Positions 17,779-29,900 of a DNA stretch of 64,000 nt are shown here, in pieces. Under the pieces are notes generated by a model. It was not told where the DNA came from and did no database searches. It saw only the letters and a list, made by a program, of their open reading frames with translations. The first letter of the stretch is position 1. Every line of letters begins with the position of its first letter. The DNA comes from a virus. The stretch is taken from the IMG/VR virus record IMGVR_UViG_3300010334_000029, positions 1 to 64,000 of that record; one strand, 5' to 3'. The position numbers and the translations under genes are program-made.

Positions 17779-20438
17779 GCGGATACACCAATAACTTGTA
17801 TTAGATCAACTTTAGGTGTTAGATATGAAGTATCTGCAAGCAGAACAATTTTGATTTGCATTGAATCAAATGTATTAAATTGAGCTAATGATGAGTTATA
17901 ATACTTTGAAATATTGTAGTTATTTACATCATTAAATGCAATGTTCTTATATTTCAGATTGTCTACTTTATAACCGGTACCCACTACATTATTTGAAGTG
18001 ATAGGTTCATTTAATATAATGGCAGTTGAATTAGCAGATGAAATCGAAGCAATAAAATAATTCTGTGGTAGCAATCTGTTATAAATCTTAATAACATCAC
18101 CTGTTGTGACATATGTAGTTGGAGTTACACCAGAAGCAATAATGGTATTACTAAGATATGCTGAAGTAAATTTACCAGGTAGATTATTAGCAGATTCAGA
18201 ATATGGAGGCAAACTCAACTCATATTCAATAAAGTCGGTAGAATCTTGAGTAGAACTGTATTTTGACTCATTTGTATCATAAATTAACGGAGTCCATGCT
18301 TTATCATCAAACGATTCTGGATCTGCGGAATTATGAATTTTAGCGTAAACCTTAATATCAGTTCCAGCAGGACGATATGCAGTCATATACATTTTGATAT
18401 CTTCGGCTGATCTATTAGTTGCAAAAACAACTTTTGATCCAATATGACGACATGCAGCAAGACCATTACCTGCAATTTCAGTGTCAATAGTAACACCATT
18501 TGCATTAATCGTAGTATATGTATTTGAAATAGAATTTTGAATTGTATATAGATGCAAAATATTATCTTCAATTGATGGCGCTGAGTGTGCATCAGCAGTC
18601 TCATTATTTAAATCAATTGAGATTTTCAACGATTTTTTATTAATAAGCAAATCTGTATTTGAATATAAGCCTGAAGTTGAAACTTCGGTTGATCTTGAAA
18701 GTATATAAGCATCATATGAGTTTAAATCTTTAACTCGAACATCATTAATTTGGATTGAATCACTATTATTAGTAGTATAAGAACCACCACTTAAAGCAGC
18801 AAATGTAATATGACTGTTTACTAAAGATGTAGTCGGAGCTTTTACTGTGCCTTTGAGTTTTATTCTATCAATTGTAAGTACATCAACTGAGGCAATATTT
18901 GCAGATGCTCTAGAATCTTCACCAACAATTAAATCATTGACTGTAAACTTAAGTCCAACATTTGCAGTAGACCCCGTAAGATATAGTTTATTGTTTACTT
19001 CATCTTTAAAATAAACTTTACCTATTGCAGTAACTTTATAGTTAGTAGCCGCAGCAGTAAAAGGCATTTTGTTAGTTAATTTAAGATTATTATTATCAAT
19101 AATAGTAGAAATAGTACCAACTTGAGATACAGTTGAGTTTCCGATTACAAGCATCTGACCCGCAGTAAAATTCTGGAATAAAGTATTTCCAGTTCCAACA
19201 ATAAGATTGGAACCTTTAGTAACTGCCACAGTACCATTCGCGGCGGCTACATCTTTATAGACATATTCACCACCAATGAATGCACCAGATCTATTTGCAA
19301 TAGTAAAGAATTCGTAGTTATCATTCACAAAGACTTTATTTGCACTAGTTGATACGTATTTGGAAATGTTTACATTAAATTTAAGGTCTTCATTTATTTT
19401 TGCTGTAAAAATACTTGAGTTATTTCGTGTGTATAGTTTACCATCTTTTACAACATTAGAACCTGTAGAGGCTGTATTAGTTCCTACTAATTTATCACCT
19501 GTAACATTAGTCCAGAGCTTATATGCAGCATCATCAAACATCACTACTATACCATAGAACTTACCTGTATCTACTTTTAGTGGATTTTTTAGATTAAATG
19601 TTACCGAATTGGATGCGTCGCTGTATGAGTTGATTTCATCATATGTCTTTTCCGTAAGTGAAGAAACATAACATCTTGATAGAATAGGTGTGTCATTCTG
19701 AACTTCGCATATAGCAATTGTTACAGACGGTTTGCTTTTACCTGATGCATTTACAGTGACATTTGGCTTAGATTTAAAGAATAGATCAATGGATGTAATT
19801 GAAATATCTTTCTGATTCTTTACAATCTCGGGGTCCGCATAAAATGTCTGAATAAAATTATATGAAGCAGGATTGAAATATGTTCTGTCTGCATTGGCAG
19901 ATACAACTGGTGTTGTCTGCACCACTAGATTATTCTGAATAGCACCTGATGTAGATGAACCAATTGGGGTCTTCTTGAAATCTACTACCGGTTCACTTCT
20001 AATGTATGGTGGTAGATAGATATACATCTCTGCAAATGAGGTTTTAGTATGACAAGTTTCTCCAGTACCTCTAAGTTCAAGCTTCTTTGTACCGGCAATA
20101 AGTTGTGCAGCTGCACTAGATTTTTCAACCGGTGTAGAAGGAATCAAGTTAGATCGAAAATAAAACTTAAAAGTGATTCTACCATTTTGATCTGAATATA
20201 ATTGACCTTCACCTAATGTATAGCCTTCTTGTTTGGCACTAGAAGTAACATTAATGTTATCAAGATAAAGCGTATGATATGTATATGGCTTTAGCCCATA
20301 AGTAGTTATCTCAAAAGCTTGTTCAGCTAGTAAATAATTTGACTGAATTCCACCCAGAGGAAAGACTCGAGGTGTTCCGGTATCACCTATTGCTGTAGCA
20401 TACTGTAGTGATTGACTGGTATTAAAAAACAATGACAT
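17775..20438 (-). CDS. Baseplate/virion structural protein, 887 residues
   Basis: A large beta-rich protein in the position held in T4-like phages by the gp9/gp10 baseplate pins that carry fibres. The N-terminal stretch 'RVFPLGGIQSNYLLAEQAFE' and 'ITTYGLKPYTYHTLYLDNIN' resembles large virion proteins of marine T4-like phages. Many 'TISTIIDNNNLKLTNKMPF'-type strand pairs follow. No enzyme motif. The assignment as a wedge/pin protein rests on position and general similarity. Confidence 0.65.
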   Translation of the reverse strand: MSLFFNTSQSLQYATAIGDTGTPRVFPLGGIQSNYLLAEQAFEITTYGLKPYTYHTLYLDNINVTSSAKQEGYTLGEGQLYSDQNGRITFKFYFRSNLIPSTPVEKSSAAAQLIAGTKKLELRGTGETCHTKTSFAEMYIYLPPYIRSEPVVDFKKTPIGSSTSGAIQNNLVVQTTPVVSANADRTYFNPASYNFIQTFYADPEIVKNQKDISITSIDLFFKSKPNVTVNASGKSKPSVTIAICEVQNDTPILSRCYVSSLTEKTYDEINSYSDASNSVTFNLKNPLKVDTGKFYGIVVMFDDAAYKLWTNVTGDKLVGTNTASTGSNVVKDGKLYTRNNSSIFTAKINEDLKFNVNISKYVSTSANKVFVNDNYEFFTIANRSGAFIGGEYVYKDVAAANGTVAVTKGSNLIVGTGNTLFQNFTAGQMLVIGNSTVSQVGTISTIIDNNNLKLTNKMPFTAAATNYKVTAIGKVYFKDEVNNKLYLTGSTANVGLKFTVNDLIVGEDSRASANIASVDVLTIDRIKLKGTVKAPTTSLVNSHITFAALSGGSYTTNNSDSIQINDVRVKDLNSYDAYILSRSTEVSTSGLYSNTDLLINKKSLKISIDLNNETADAHSAPSIEDNILHLYTIQNSISNTYTTINANGVTIDTEIAGNGLAACRHIGSKVVFATNRSAEDIKMYMTAYRPAGTDIKVYAKIHNSADPESFDDKAWTPLIYDTNESKYSSTQDSTDFIEYELSLPPYSESANNLPGKFTSAYLSNTIIASGVTPTTYVTTGDVIKIYNRLLPQNYFIASISSANSTAIILNEPITSNNVVGTGYKVDNLKYKNIAFNDVNNYNISKYYNSSLAQFNTFDSMQIKIVLLADTSYLTPKVDLIQVIGVSA

Positions 20439-20467
20439 ACTTTAGCTTATCCTTAGACTCTATCAAT

Positions 20468-23400
20468 TTAAAAACTGCGGTCCAAATCTCGACCACCACC
20501 ATAAAGACTCTTAATATGACCACCATAATTCATCTGGTAATTAGTGGTATCGTTTGTATTTATCACATTCACCAAAGCGATAGTTGGATAGCACATCTTA
20601 TATTTATAAATTGCACTAAAATAGCTTAGTGTGTATAAATTAGTTGTAAGAGAAGTACCTTTATAGACTCTAACTTTATAGTAAAGACCATTTAATGGAT
20701 TGTGAGTCGCGGATAGTTTATATTGATCCTCAATCCATCCTCCAAGTCCCGATTGCGGACCATACCCTGGTCTGACAGGTAGTCCCCCAGGATGCAATAC
20801 AGTACCTAAAGATGAATCCAATTTATTCTTAGCTATATCTTCATTTGTAATAGATTCGGCATATTGTGATGATGTAACAAGAGACCAAGGACCGATAGCT
20901 GAAGGGCTTTGGAAAATTTCAATTGCTGTTTTGCTATACGGAGATACCATATACAAATCAAATGTATCTGATTCAGTACCAAATGTATAGAAGAATTCAT
21001 CATATGCATATGGTGCAAAATCAATACTGCTTGGATTTCGCTGTGATTGAATAATGCAAACTTTAGACTGAGTAGTAACTGGATTTGGTACTGGAGTGGC
21101 AGTTACAGGACCATCTGTAGCTTTCTTTTGTGAGATGAATGACGCTTCTAAATATGGTAAGCTAACATCAGAACTTGGAGTACTAGTATTGATGTTAAAT
21201 TCTGTTACTGATGGTGCAAGATAACCATCAACAATTGTAGCTCTATAACCTGGGTTTGATATATCCGAATGTGTGTAATCTTCAAAGCCATCAACATAGA
21301 AACCAAACTTATAACGATCAACATTTGAATTAAGTGAACTTGGAATATTTCTTTTTTGTGTTAGTGTTTCAACTAATGAAAGAGAAGCATAATATTCAAG
21401 TGTTGAGATTCTATTTTCTAATTTAGATATTTCACCCATCGTGTAATTGCGAGGTTGAAGAATTGAAATATCATTATCACTTAATGTAGTTGTAATTCTA
21501 TAATTACGGATTCTTCTTGTGATGTATTTCTCATTTGCAATGCCTGTGTCTGCAAATTTTGTGGTATTTGCAGAAAGTCCATAAGGTACACTTGGATAAG
21601 GCGGTATCTTGAGAATATTCAATGTTAATGCATTATCCTGTGCTTCAGGTGAAATAGTTGTGCCTGGAACACCCTTAATGACTCTGAATTGATTTGATTC
21701 ATCAACAATAACTCGATCTGATCTTGGTAGATAATATTCAATATCCGCAGTCATAACTGAATCTGGTGCAGGAAAATAATTGTCAACTGCAGGTGCTTTT
21801 ATTATACTATTAGCGCTTGGTTCGATAGGATTAATAGGGGCTAAAATAGCACTAGATCCTGGTATAACATTAGTATTTGTTTGAGGACGAAGATCAATCT
21901 GATCTCTTAGATCATAGTATGTTCCAGTAGCACCATATAACTCAGGAATCTCCAATGTATTAATAGTATTTGGTGAGTTTGACAAAGTCAATGAATCATT
22001 TACAATTGTAGAATAAACTTTTACACCAGAACTTGAAGTGATATAATCAAAGGACACAAGTAAATAATCACTTGTAGATAAAGTTGAAATTGTATTTGGC
22101 TTCTTATAAAGATATGAGATGCCATAATAATCTTCATTTTGATTGTGATCAATATAATAATCATTTGTTACATCAAACACTGTATTTGAGGCGGTATCTG
22201 TAAATGTAGCATTAGAACCTTTAAAGACTTTATTAAGTCTAAATACATCAGACACACCAAGAGCCCAAGGTCCTGTATTACTACTCACATTATTTGCCAG
22301 ACGAAGTCTTACATACTTAGTTCTATTGACTGTTTTTGCGGTTGGTGAACTTGCTGTTGATTTAACATTATGTGTAACAACCAAAGAAGCACCAGCAAGT
22401 GTAGTAGTTCCTACATTTATTGTCAACTGATTTGTAGAGTTAATGGTAATAGTTCTATTCGAGCTTGCAAGTGAAATTGCAACATTAGCAGGAAAATACA
22501 CTGAATAAGTGTTATTTGTGAGTGTTACACCTGCTGTATTGGAAAGTTGTAAAAGTGAATTATTACTAATATTGGTGACTTGCTTAACTGTACCATCCGC
22601 AAATCGAATATAATCTCCAGTCAATAAATCTTGAGTAAATGCTGTACTTGATCCAATAACAACATTTGATGAAGCACTAGTTGTAACAGAACCACTTAGA
22701 TTTACAGCCGAGCGGATATCTGTAGTTGGGATTATAGTAAAATCTTTTTCTTGTGTACTTGATAGAATTCCACTATATGGGAATGATCCACTACCTAACG
22801 TGATTGTAGCTAAACCTGTTGTTGCCAATGTTGAAGGTGAATTGGTTCTATAAGTGTAAGAAATGTTACTGATGGTTTTTATAGCATCTTGACCGCCATA
22901 AAAAACAAGAGATGAAGATGAAGTATCCTTAAGTACGGCAAATCCATTCTCAAGAATTAAATCACATACTGCTTGTCTACTGCTTGAATAATAGATTGAT
23001 CTAACATTGTTGAAGTTAGATCCTGGGTTCATTCTAATATCAAAGAGATATACTCTATAGACACCAGAAGATGAACCTTGAACTCCTGAGTCTTGAATGA
23101 TTGATCTAATTCTAGCAGTGCCGATTACTTTACCGGTTACTGGAGTAAACGATGCTCGTTCTTTAGTAAGATATTGAGTTGCTGTATCATAGAGTGACAC
23201 TAACACACCTAGATTGAAATCAAATATACCACCAAGTTCATTCACATAAACATAATTGCCATAATTTAATGAAATAGTAGTCCCAACACCCATAGCCGTA
23301 TCAATTGCTTTGTCAACAGACTGTTCATAATTATAAACAGTCTGAATTCGATTTCCATTAATATAAGCAGTACCAGGATCAATTAAAACATTGAACTTTG

Positions 23401-24886
23401 TAGCTTCATCAGCAAATGAATCTGGGGATTTTGTATTAATAAGAAATGGATCTAGAACATAATTGCCAGCGGTCTCAAATGAACGTTGAGCAATATCCTT
23501 TTCAATTACATTATAGACAGTTTGTCTATTTTGCTTATATGGCAGACCTTCAGAAAATTCAGCAACATAAAGGTAGTCATCAGGAATATCAGATTTTATT
23601 TTATCAATAACGATTAGTTCTGGTGTGAGCTTTAGGCGATTTGCTCCAGGTGCTGTATAGTTTGGAGATCCTGTAGCATTGTCAAGTAGACTTTCATCTT
23701 GATTTGATGATACAATAGTTTCCACAGTCTGGAAACCTACAGATTTTTGATCTGGGGTATTTGTATACTTGTCTACAATTAGGAGCTGTTCTGAAACTCT
23801 AGAGAAATAGCCTTTTTGGTAAATAATACCTTCACCAACAGTCATACCATAAGTAGAACCCGTTGGGTTATCACTAGATGCAATTGTGACTTTTGTAAGA
23901 TAGTTTTGAGAAGTAGCACTGAATAGATCAATATCATTTTCTGATGCATTTATAGATAATATTGAGACTGATGGTGGCACCAAATATCCAGTACCTTTTG
24001 ATGTCATATTAACACTTTTTACTTGTTTTAAACTATCAGTCAAAAGAGTTGCGGTGGCACCAGCACCAAGAATTTGAGAAACCTTAATGACTTCACCAGA
24101 CGAACCAACTTTCTGGATTGAATCACCTACATTAAATGTCCAACCTTTTGAATTACCTATGTGTAGATCTTGTTTTCTTGGTTTAATCTGTAATATTAAA
24201 GCATCATTAAGTGTATTTGAATCAGGTGTAGCAATAATTTGAACATTTGCAATACCATTTGTGATGTAATCACCTGAACTCAATGATGTAGTAAATGTTT
24301 TTCCATTATTAGCATTCTGGATTGCAATGGCAGATAGAATAACTACTTTGTCTGTATTAAAAAAATTCTGTGAAGGATTAGTAACTGTAATCTTCTCAAC
24401 TACATTAAGTGGATTAAATACAGTCAATAAACCACCTGCTTCAAATGTATTTCTAGAACCTGCCAAACTATCTTGACCTGAGTTAATATAACGCAGATAT
24501 AAAGTATTTAGATTTGGTTTCTTAGATTCAAAACCTGAATCAGTTTTAATAATAGCAGCAGTGAGAGGAATAATATTATCCTGATTCTTCACTCTATATC
24601 CCGCATAGTTTGAAACTACCACAGGAGTTGAATCAATCTCGACATCTTTAAGTTTTACGTATTTTAAATCATCATGAAATGCAATATCACAGCCGCTGAT
24701 AATTGTACCAGTTCTAAAGATATTATCACCAAAGTGCTCAATTTGCTTTTGGAGTAAAGTCTGAAGCTGATTTAATTCGCGAGCCTGAACGGATACTCCA
24801 GGTCTAAATAGAATCTTATAATAATCACTTTTTTCATTATAGTCATCAAAATAAGGTGACACGCTTAAGTCATTTTGTATTGACAT
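20468..24886 (-). CDS. Large baseplate structural protein with DUF4815-type N-terminus
   Basis: A 1472-residue protein starting with the DUF4815 signature: 'PYFDDYNEKSDYYKILFRPG' followed by 'VSVQARELNQLQTLLQKQIE'. This family is common in T4-like phages of marine and alphaproteobacterial hosts and sits next to gp8 in the wedge operon. The rest is beta-rich, with a C-terminal region of mixed strands and aromatics. It probably forms the outer baseplate that anchors fibres (gp10-like position). Confidence 0.75.
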   Translation of the reverse strand: MSIQNDLSVSPYFDDYNEKSDYYKILFRPGVSVQARELNQLQTLLQKQIEHFGDNIFRTGTIISGCDIAFHDDLKYVKLKDVEIDSTPVVVSNYAGYRVKNQDNIIPLTAAIIKTDSGFESKKPNLNTLYLRYINSGQDSLAGSRNTFEAGGLLTVFNPLNVVEKITVTNPSQNFFNTDKVVILSAIAIQNANNGKTFTTSLSSGDYITNGIANVQIIATPDSNTLNDALILQIKPRKQDLHIGNSKGWTFNVGDSIQKVGSSGEVIKVSQILGAGATATLLTDSLKQVKSVNMTSKGTGYLVPPSVSILSINASENDIDLFSATSQNYLTKVTIASSDNPTGSTYGMTVGEGIIYQKGYFSRVSEQLLIVDKYTNTPDQKSVGFQTVETIVSSNQDESLLDNATGSPNYTAPGANRLKLTPELIVIDKIKSDIPDDYLYVAEFSEGLPYKQNRQTVYNVIEKDIAQRSFETAGNYVLDPFLINTKSPDSFADEATKFNVLIDPGTAYINGNRIQTVYNYEQSVDKAIDTAMGVGTTISLNYGNYVYVNELGGIFDFNLGVLVSLYDTATQYLTKERASFTPVTGKVIGTARIRSIIQDSGVQGSSSGVYRVYLFDIRMNPGSNFNNVRSIYYSSSRQAVCDLILENGFAVLKDTSSSSLVFYGGQDAIKTISNISYTYRTNSPSTLATTGLATITLGSGSFPYSGILSSTQEKDFTIIPTTDIRSAVNLSGSVTTSASSNVVIGSSTAFTQDLLTGDYIRFADGTVKQVTNISNNSLLQLSNTAGVTLTNNTYSVYFPANVAISLASSNRTITINSTNQLTINVGTTTLAGASLVVTHNVKSTASSPTAKTVNRTKYVRLRLANNVSSNTGPWALGVSDVFRLNKVFKGSNATFTDTASNTVFDVTNDYYIDHNQNEDYYGISYLYKKPNTISTLSTSDYLLVSFDYITSSSGVKVYSTIVNDSLTLSNSPNTINTLEIPELYGATGTYYDLRDQIDLRPQTNTNVIPGSSAILAPINPIEPSANSIIKAPAVDNYFPAPDSVMTADIEYYLPRSDRVIVDESNQFRVIKGVPGTTISPEAQDNALTLNILKIPPYPSVPYGLSANTTKFADTGIANEKYITRRIRNYRITTTLSDNDISILQPRNYTMGEISKLENRISTLEYYASLSLVETLTQKRNIPSSLNSNVDRYKFGFYVDGFEDYTHSDISNPGYRATIVDGYLAPSVTEFNINTSTPSSDVSLPYLEASFISQKKATDGPVTATPVPNPVTTQSKVCIIQSQRNPSSIDFAPYAYDEFFYTFGTESDTFDLYMVSPYSKTAIEIFQSPSAIGPWSLVTSSQYAESITNEDIAKNKLDSSLGTVLHPGGLPVRPGYGPQSGLGGWIEDQYKLSATHNPLNGLYYKVRVYKGTSLTTNLYTLSYFSAIYKYKMCYPTIALVNVINTNDTTNYQMNYGGHIKSLYGGGRDLDRSF

Positions 24887-24891
24887 TTAAA

Positions 24892-26919
24892 TCAGAACTC
24901 CAGGATTATTTTAATAGTTTCAGATTGAGTAGGTGATCTGGTAATATAATTGATATTTTCCAAATATACAATGTCGCCAGAATCTCTAATAAGTTCACCA
25001 TCATATTTATACTGATATGTAAACAATCCACCACTAGTAGAACCAGTAATGGTTCCTAGTTTGAAGATGTTCTTAGGATTTGTTACATATAAAATATCAT
25101 TATTTATACCTGAAACGTTATTAGCTGCAAACAATACGGCTGAAGGAGACGAGATGGTTTGAATGTCGTCCTGGATTAATGTCTCATTAGTTACAAATAT
25201 ATCGGAATCAATAGTCCCTACAAATCCAGTAAGTTGATTAAACTCAGTAAAATTAGATGCCGGTCTTCCGTTTACGGTAATATAGGATGAAGATACAGAA
25301 TTTATAGTAGCCGTACAATTAGAATCTGAACCAACCAAACTTGTGGTATTACCAAAGTTTCTAGGAATCACATTAGTAAGATTAAGAATTGTATTATAAT
25401 TATATGCAGTAACTATACCAAACGGTACGGTTTCTACCAAAGTTATTTTACAATTTGCATCTGTGAATGTAGGATATTGATCTAACATTACAGTATTTGT
25501 GTCAATAATTGTTGATATATTTGCAAATAGATTTTGATATCCATTTGTAATGATAACTTGATCATTACTTCGCACCGAAGAACCAAAATTGGAATCATTA
25601 CTAGTTATGATTTTGGTATTAGATTGAATAGAAATATTACCATTTAGATTATAAGGTCTATAACGATATACCATTTCACCAGAATTAAATGCACCAATTA
25701 AAGTATCTGGATTAAGTGAAATTGTTACATTTGCATAAGCGGGATCTTTAAGAATGCCAATTGTTCCATATCCATTATAGGAGATATTGTTGCTAAATGT
25801 AGTGGATACACATACTTTATTAGCAAAAAGTTCTTCAGCTAAATTAGACCCATGACCATAAATAGGAGATATAATAGGATTTATTATGCAATTTGATGTT
25901 ACACCAACAGACCCATCAGCTGCTATATATGCTGAAATACTTCGATAGCCGGATCCAGGTCTAATAACTTCGATCTGAGATACCGAATTTCCTGTATTGG
26001 ATGAAATAATAGCTCTAGCAATACAAGTATTGGATAATGAAACTGTATCGTTAAGATCTTGAATTAAAACTTTTGGATAAATTTCATACAAATCACCCGC
26101 GCTAAGATTCAAAGTAAATGGTGAATCTATAACGACAACTCGATTAGGACCAGTTATATTATATTGTATAATGGTTCTATATTGAGATTGAGAATTATTT
26201 GCGGAGGTGACTTTCATCAAACAGCCGGTATAGAATGAATTTAAAATTGAAGCATTAATGTCTAAAGCATATTGAGTAGAACTGTTATTATAGTTAATAC
26301 TTGCAGTAGATGTAAATGAACCAAGTGTATAGTTATTATAGCCAAAACCTGGTTCGGTTATTTCTATAACTTCAATACCACCAAGATTTTTTGTAACTTG
26401 ACCGTTCTGAGATGTGTCAACAGGAATATAATCATTGCTACCAAACTTACGATACATAACGTCACTAATTGTGTATAGATATTTCCAGACGTAGCCATCT
26501 GTCATTGAATATACTAAAGTAGAATCGGTACCTGATGGTTGATCTGTAGAAGCAGCTCCTTGATTATTGTCAAGACACTTATAGACATTGTAATTAGAAC
26601 CTTCGGATACTGTAACATAAAATGACTTTGAATAAAGTTCGGTATCAGCAGGATTATACATTGTGTATACTGTATTAGATACCCAAACATAATTTTTTGT
26701 TGTAAGACTAACGTCCGTACCTTTAAGTTTATTACCAAAAAGCATTGAACTATAAGTATCAGTATCCGCCATAATAGAATCAGATGGAAAGGTAAGACTA
26801 TTTTGTGGAATAGGATTTGCAGCAAAAATATAGTATGTTGAGTTATTCTCAACGTCATACTTAAATGTTTCTGCAAATTTTGTGTTTAGCTTTTTTAGAA
26901 CTTTTTTATAAGTATTCAT
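24892..26919 (-). CDS. gp8: Baseplate wedge subunit gp8-like, enlarged
   Basis: A 675-residue protein, about twice the T4 gp8 length (334). The first 200 residues match the gp8 family: 'YYIFAANPIPQ', 'WVSNTVYTMYNPADTELYSK', and 'SMTDGYVWKYLYTISDVMYR'. The extra C-terminal half is beta-rich and looks like the strand repeats of the fibres. gp8 dimers cross-link wedges at the baseplate rim. A TATAAATA promoter at 26949-26956 precedes it, so it and the genes downstream can be transcribed separately from gp7. Confidence 0.8.
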   Translation of the reverse strand: MNTYKKVLKKLNTKFAETFKYDVENNSTYYIFAANPIPQNSLTFPSDSIMADTDTYSSMLFGNKLKGTDVSLTTKNYVWVSNTVYTMYNPADTELYSKSFYVTVSEGSNYNVYKCLDNNQGAASTDQPSGTDSTLVYSMTDGYVWKYLYTISDVMYRKFGSNDYIPVDTSQNGQVTKNLGGIEVIEITEPGFGYNNYTLGSFTSTASINYNNSSTQYALDINASILNSFYTGCLMKVTSANNSQSQYRTIIQYNITGPNRVVVIDSPFTLNLSAGDLYEIYPKVLIQDLNDTVSLSNTCIARAIISSNTGNSVSQIEVIRPGSGYRSISAYIAADGSVGVTSNCIINPIISPIYGHGSNLAEELFANKVCVSTTFSNNISYNGYGTIGILKDPAYANVTISLNPDTLIGAFNSGEMVYRYRPYNLNGNISIQSNTKIITSNDSNFGSSVRSNDQVIITNGYQNLFANISTIIDTNTVMLDQYPTFTDANCKITLVETVPFGIVTAYNYNTILNLTNVIPRNFGNTTSLVGSDSNCTATINSVSSSYITVNGRPASNFTEFNQLTGFVGTIDSDIFVTNETLIQDDIQTISSPSAVLFAANNVSGINNDILYVTNPKNIFKLGTITGSTSGGLFTYQYKYDGELIRDSGDIVYLENINYITRSPTQSETIKIILEF

Positions 26920-26948
26920 AATCTTAAGTTATACCTTAAAGTTTTTTA

Positions 26949-26956
26949 TATTTATA
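26949..26956 (-). promoter_or_regulatory. T4-type late promoter for gp8
   Basis: TATAAATA on the minus strand, 29 bp before the gp8 start, in the 55-bp gap after gp7. Confidence 0.65.
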
Positions 26957-26974
26957 TCTATTTTACTGCTTAAG

Positions 26975-29900
26975 TTAGAAGGTAATATAAGAATTTGCTA
27001 TTGAAACTTTAGTACTTACGACTGTATCAAGTAGAATACTTCCAAAGAATTTAGTACCTGCTGTATGCATTACTTTCTTGAACATATCAGAATATTTCTC
27101 AAGGGGGATTCTGGAAATGATGTCATATGAATATTCTTGGTAATAATTACCATCATGAATCTTAGACAAATCTGACACAAAGCCTTTATGATTCTTATAG
27201 CGACCAGATCCATTACCTAGACCAACATCAATTACTGTTGCTGTGCCATATTTACCGTCAATTGTAAATGTTGCTTCTTGTCCACCAATAAAACCGAAAC
27301 CTGAATCTGTGACTGATAATCCGGTAACTACATTATTTGATGTAAATACATCTGATTGTATACTTGCATTCCATCCAATAGGATCAGTAGAATAATCTAA
27401 ATTAATAGTACTGATATTAGCAGTAGCACCACTAATTGAACCAACAACATTTAAAGTATTGCTGAAATAGTTAGTAAACTGAATTCGCTTTACATACATA
27501 GTATTAGCACTTAGTGCTTTAAGTATACCTTTAGCAATAATAACTGTATTGCTAGTTGACACGGAAGTTATATCAATCGTTGTTGATGTGTTAGCAAACT
27601 TTTTAAGATTATCTATATCTCTTAATGTGCCTTGAATGTTATTCACCGTAATTGCATTTGAGACTATTGAAACAACTGTAGCATTAGCAATATAATTCAC
27701 CGTGTTATTAGCGGTATAAACTCGTTCACCAACTATAAATGGAGTAGAATTGGCTACATTTAATACTGATCTTGTGTCCGTAATAGACTGCTGTATATAT
27801 TCGCCTGGTAAAAATGATCCATTAATATTAGTTACCGTAAAAATACGATCCCTATGATTATATCCCGAAGTATAAGGCTGATATGTTAGAAGATATGGAT
27901 TATAAGTATAATCATAACCCGAACTAGTAGAACCTAGATTGTAAATTGACCCGAGTACAAAATCTTTATACTTTAATGAGTTAAAGATGATTGAATTGAG
28001 ATTGGCAGTTGTTTGTGCAGCTAAATTAAATTGATTTGAACTTAATCTAGCATTATACATAAAGCTATTAGCAATTATATCAGTATTTAAAGATATAGTT
28101 TCAGAGTCATAAATTGCACCAACATTATATTTGGCACTTTCACCACCAGAAACTCTAATAAGATTTGCATTAACACCGGTAAAAGGAATAATAATCTTTG
28201 CTGATGGAACTGTTTCTGTAGTGACAAATGTATTGTTTACTTGAAATAGACCAAACTCAGATTGAAAATTATTTAATACAGTATTTAATGTTGTACTACT
28301 AGAATTTAAATTGGAACCTATGAGGAATGTACCAGTGATATTATTCACGGGTATTAGACCTTTTATGGCAATTGCATCAGAAATAATAGCACTAGCAATA
28401 ATTTCACCGATTTTATTTTTCTGATAAAGTTGTTCACCTATTGGGAGACTTATATAACTAGTTCCATCAATAGATAGATAACCAACTGAAGGTAGATTAA
28501 CCAACTTACCTGTAGCCGAAACATCAATATAACTTTCAATATTAGCAGTTACTTGTGTATTTGAAGCTAGAATAAGTTTATTATTTGCTTTCACCATAAA
28601 ATTGTTTGATAGTAATACTTGAGTAGTTCCAGTATTAGATGATGTGCGATTATACGTAACAAGAGAACCAGACCCGATAGTAGCAGTACCATTACTTACA
28701 AGAATATTTGCACCACTATTTAATTCAGATGATGGAATTACTGAATTGACATAAATGAGTGCTTGTTTTTGTATTATATCTTCAAAATATGTAAATTGTT
28801 TCTTGGGTATTTCGTACGTAAATGTAGTAGAAAGCCCAGACCCAGTTGTAGAACCCCCAGTAGAATTTGCTACTGAAATTAGAGGTGTTCCACCAAAGAA
28901 GCCAGCGCCAGGGTGCATTAAGATAATGCTAGTAACACCCCCAGATGAATTTGTAATAGGTCTAGCAGTAGCATTCAAGTACTGAGATTTTATTGTTATA
29001 ATGTCTGTATTATTATATGACAGACCTGATGATGAAACTGAAACTGCAGAAATTGAATTACCAAACGCAATATTAGATAAAAACAACACATTGTCTGAAA
29101 CAATAGTCTGTGAATGATCTTGAAGAAATAAAGGATCTGTATTTCCTATATTAACAGAATATCCCCAACCTGAATCCAAAAGTTTAAATCTAACGAACCC
29201 AGTAGAATTATTAAGAGATATTACTTTTGCTTTACCGTTTATACCGTTAGTTGAAGTGACATCAACAATGTCACCAATTTTAAAGTCACTATAACTAGAA
29301 GTAATATCAGAAAGTTCACCGAGTGAACCAAGAATTGTTGGTGAATCTGGATAGACTCTATCGGCCTTAATCAATTCACCACGTTTAAATGTACCGGAAA
29401 CATTAGTAACATAAAGTGTATGAGAAAAGCCATTTGAAATTTCGTGCTTGATATACTTTTCAACAAATGCTTGAGAACCTGAAGAAACACCGGTAATAGT
29501 CTTACCAACTAATTGAATTGCTCTAGATGACGAATATCCAGTAGTTGCAATTTCTAAGTACTGAGGTTTAAACCACTCACCCTCCGAAAGTTTGAATAGA
29601 TCATCTCCTGGATAGTATACGTTGGAATTTACACCATATACTAATCTTAAAAATAAGTCAATTGATCTAGAAGTACCTTTTGATCTATACAAATCAAAAG
29701 AATTCTTAATTAATAGTTTCTTGTTAGTAGCAACATCAAACTCAATATTACATAGATATTTTTCTTTGAAGTTAGTCAAGAAAAGATCCATCGTAGTATC
29801 AATATTGCGAATGTTAAGCAGGTTTCTAGTTAAATAGATAGATCCCATTCTTTTACTTAGACCACCGCGCTTGATAAATGATGATCCACCAGATGAACTG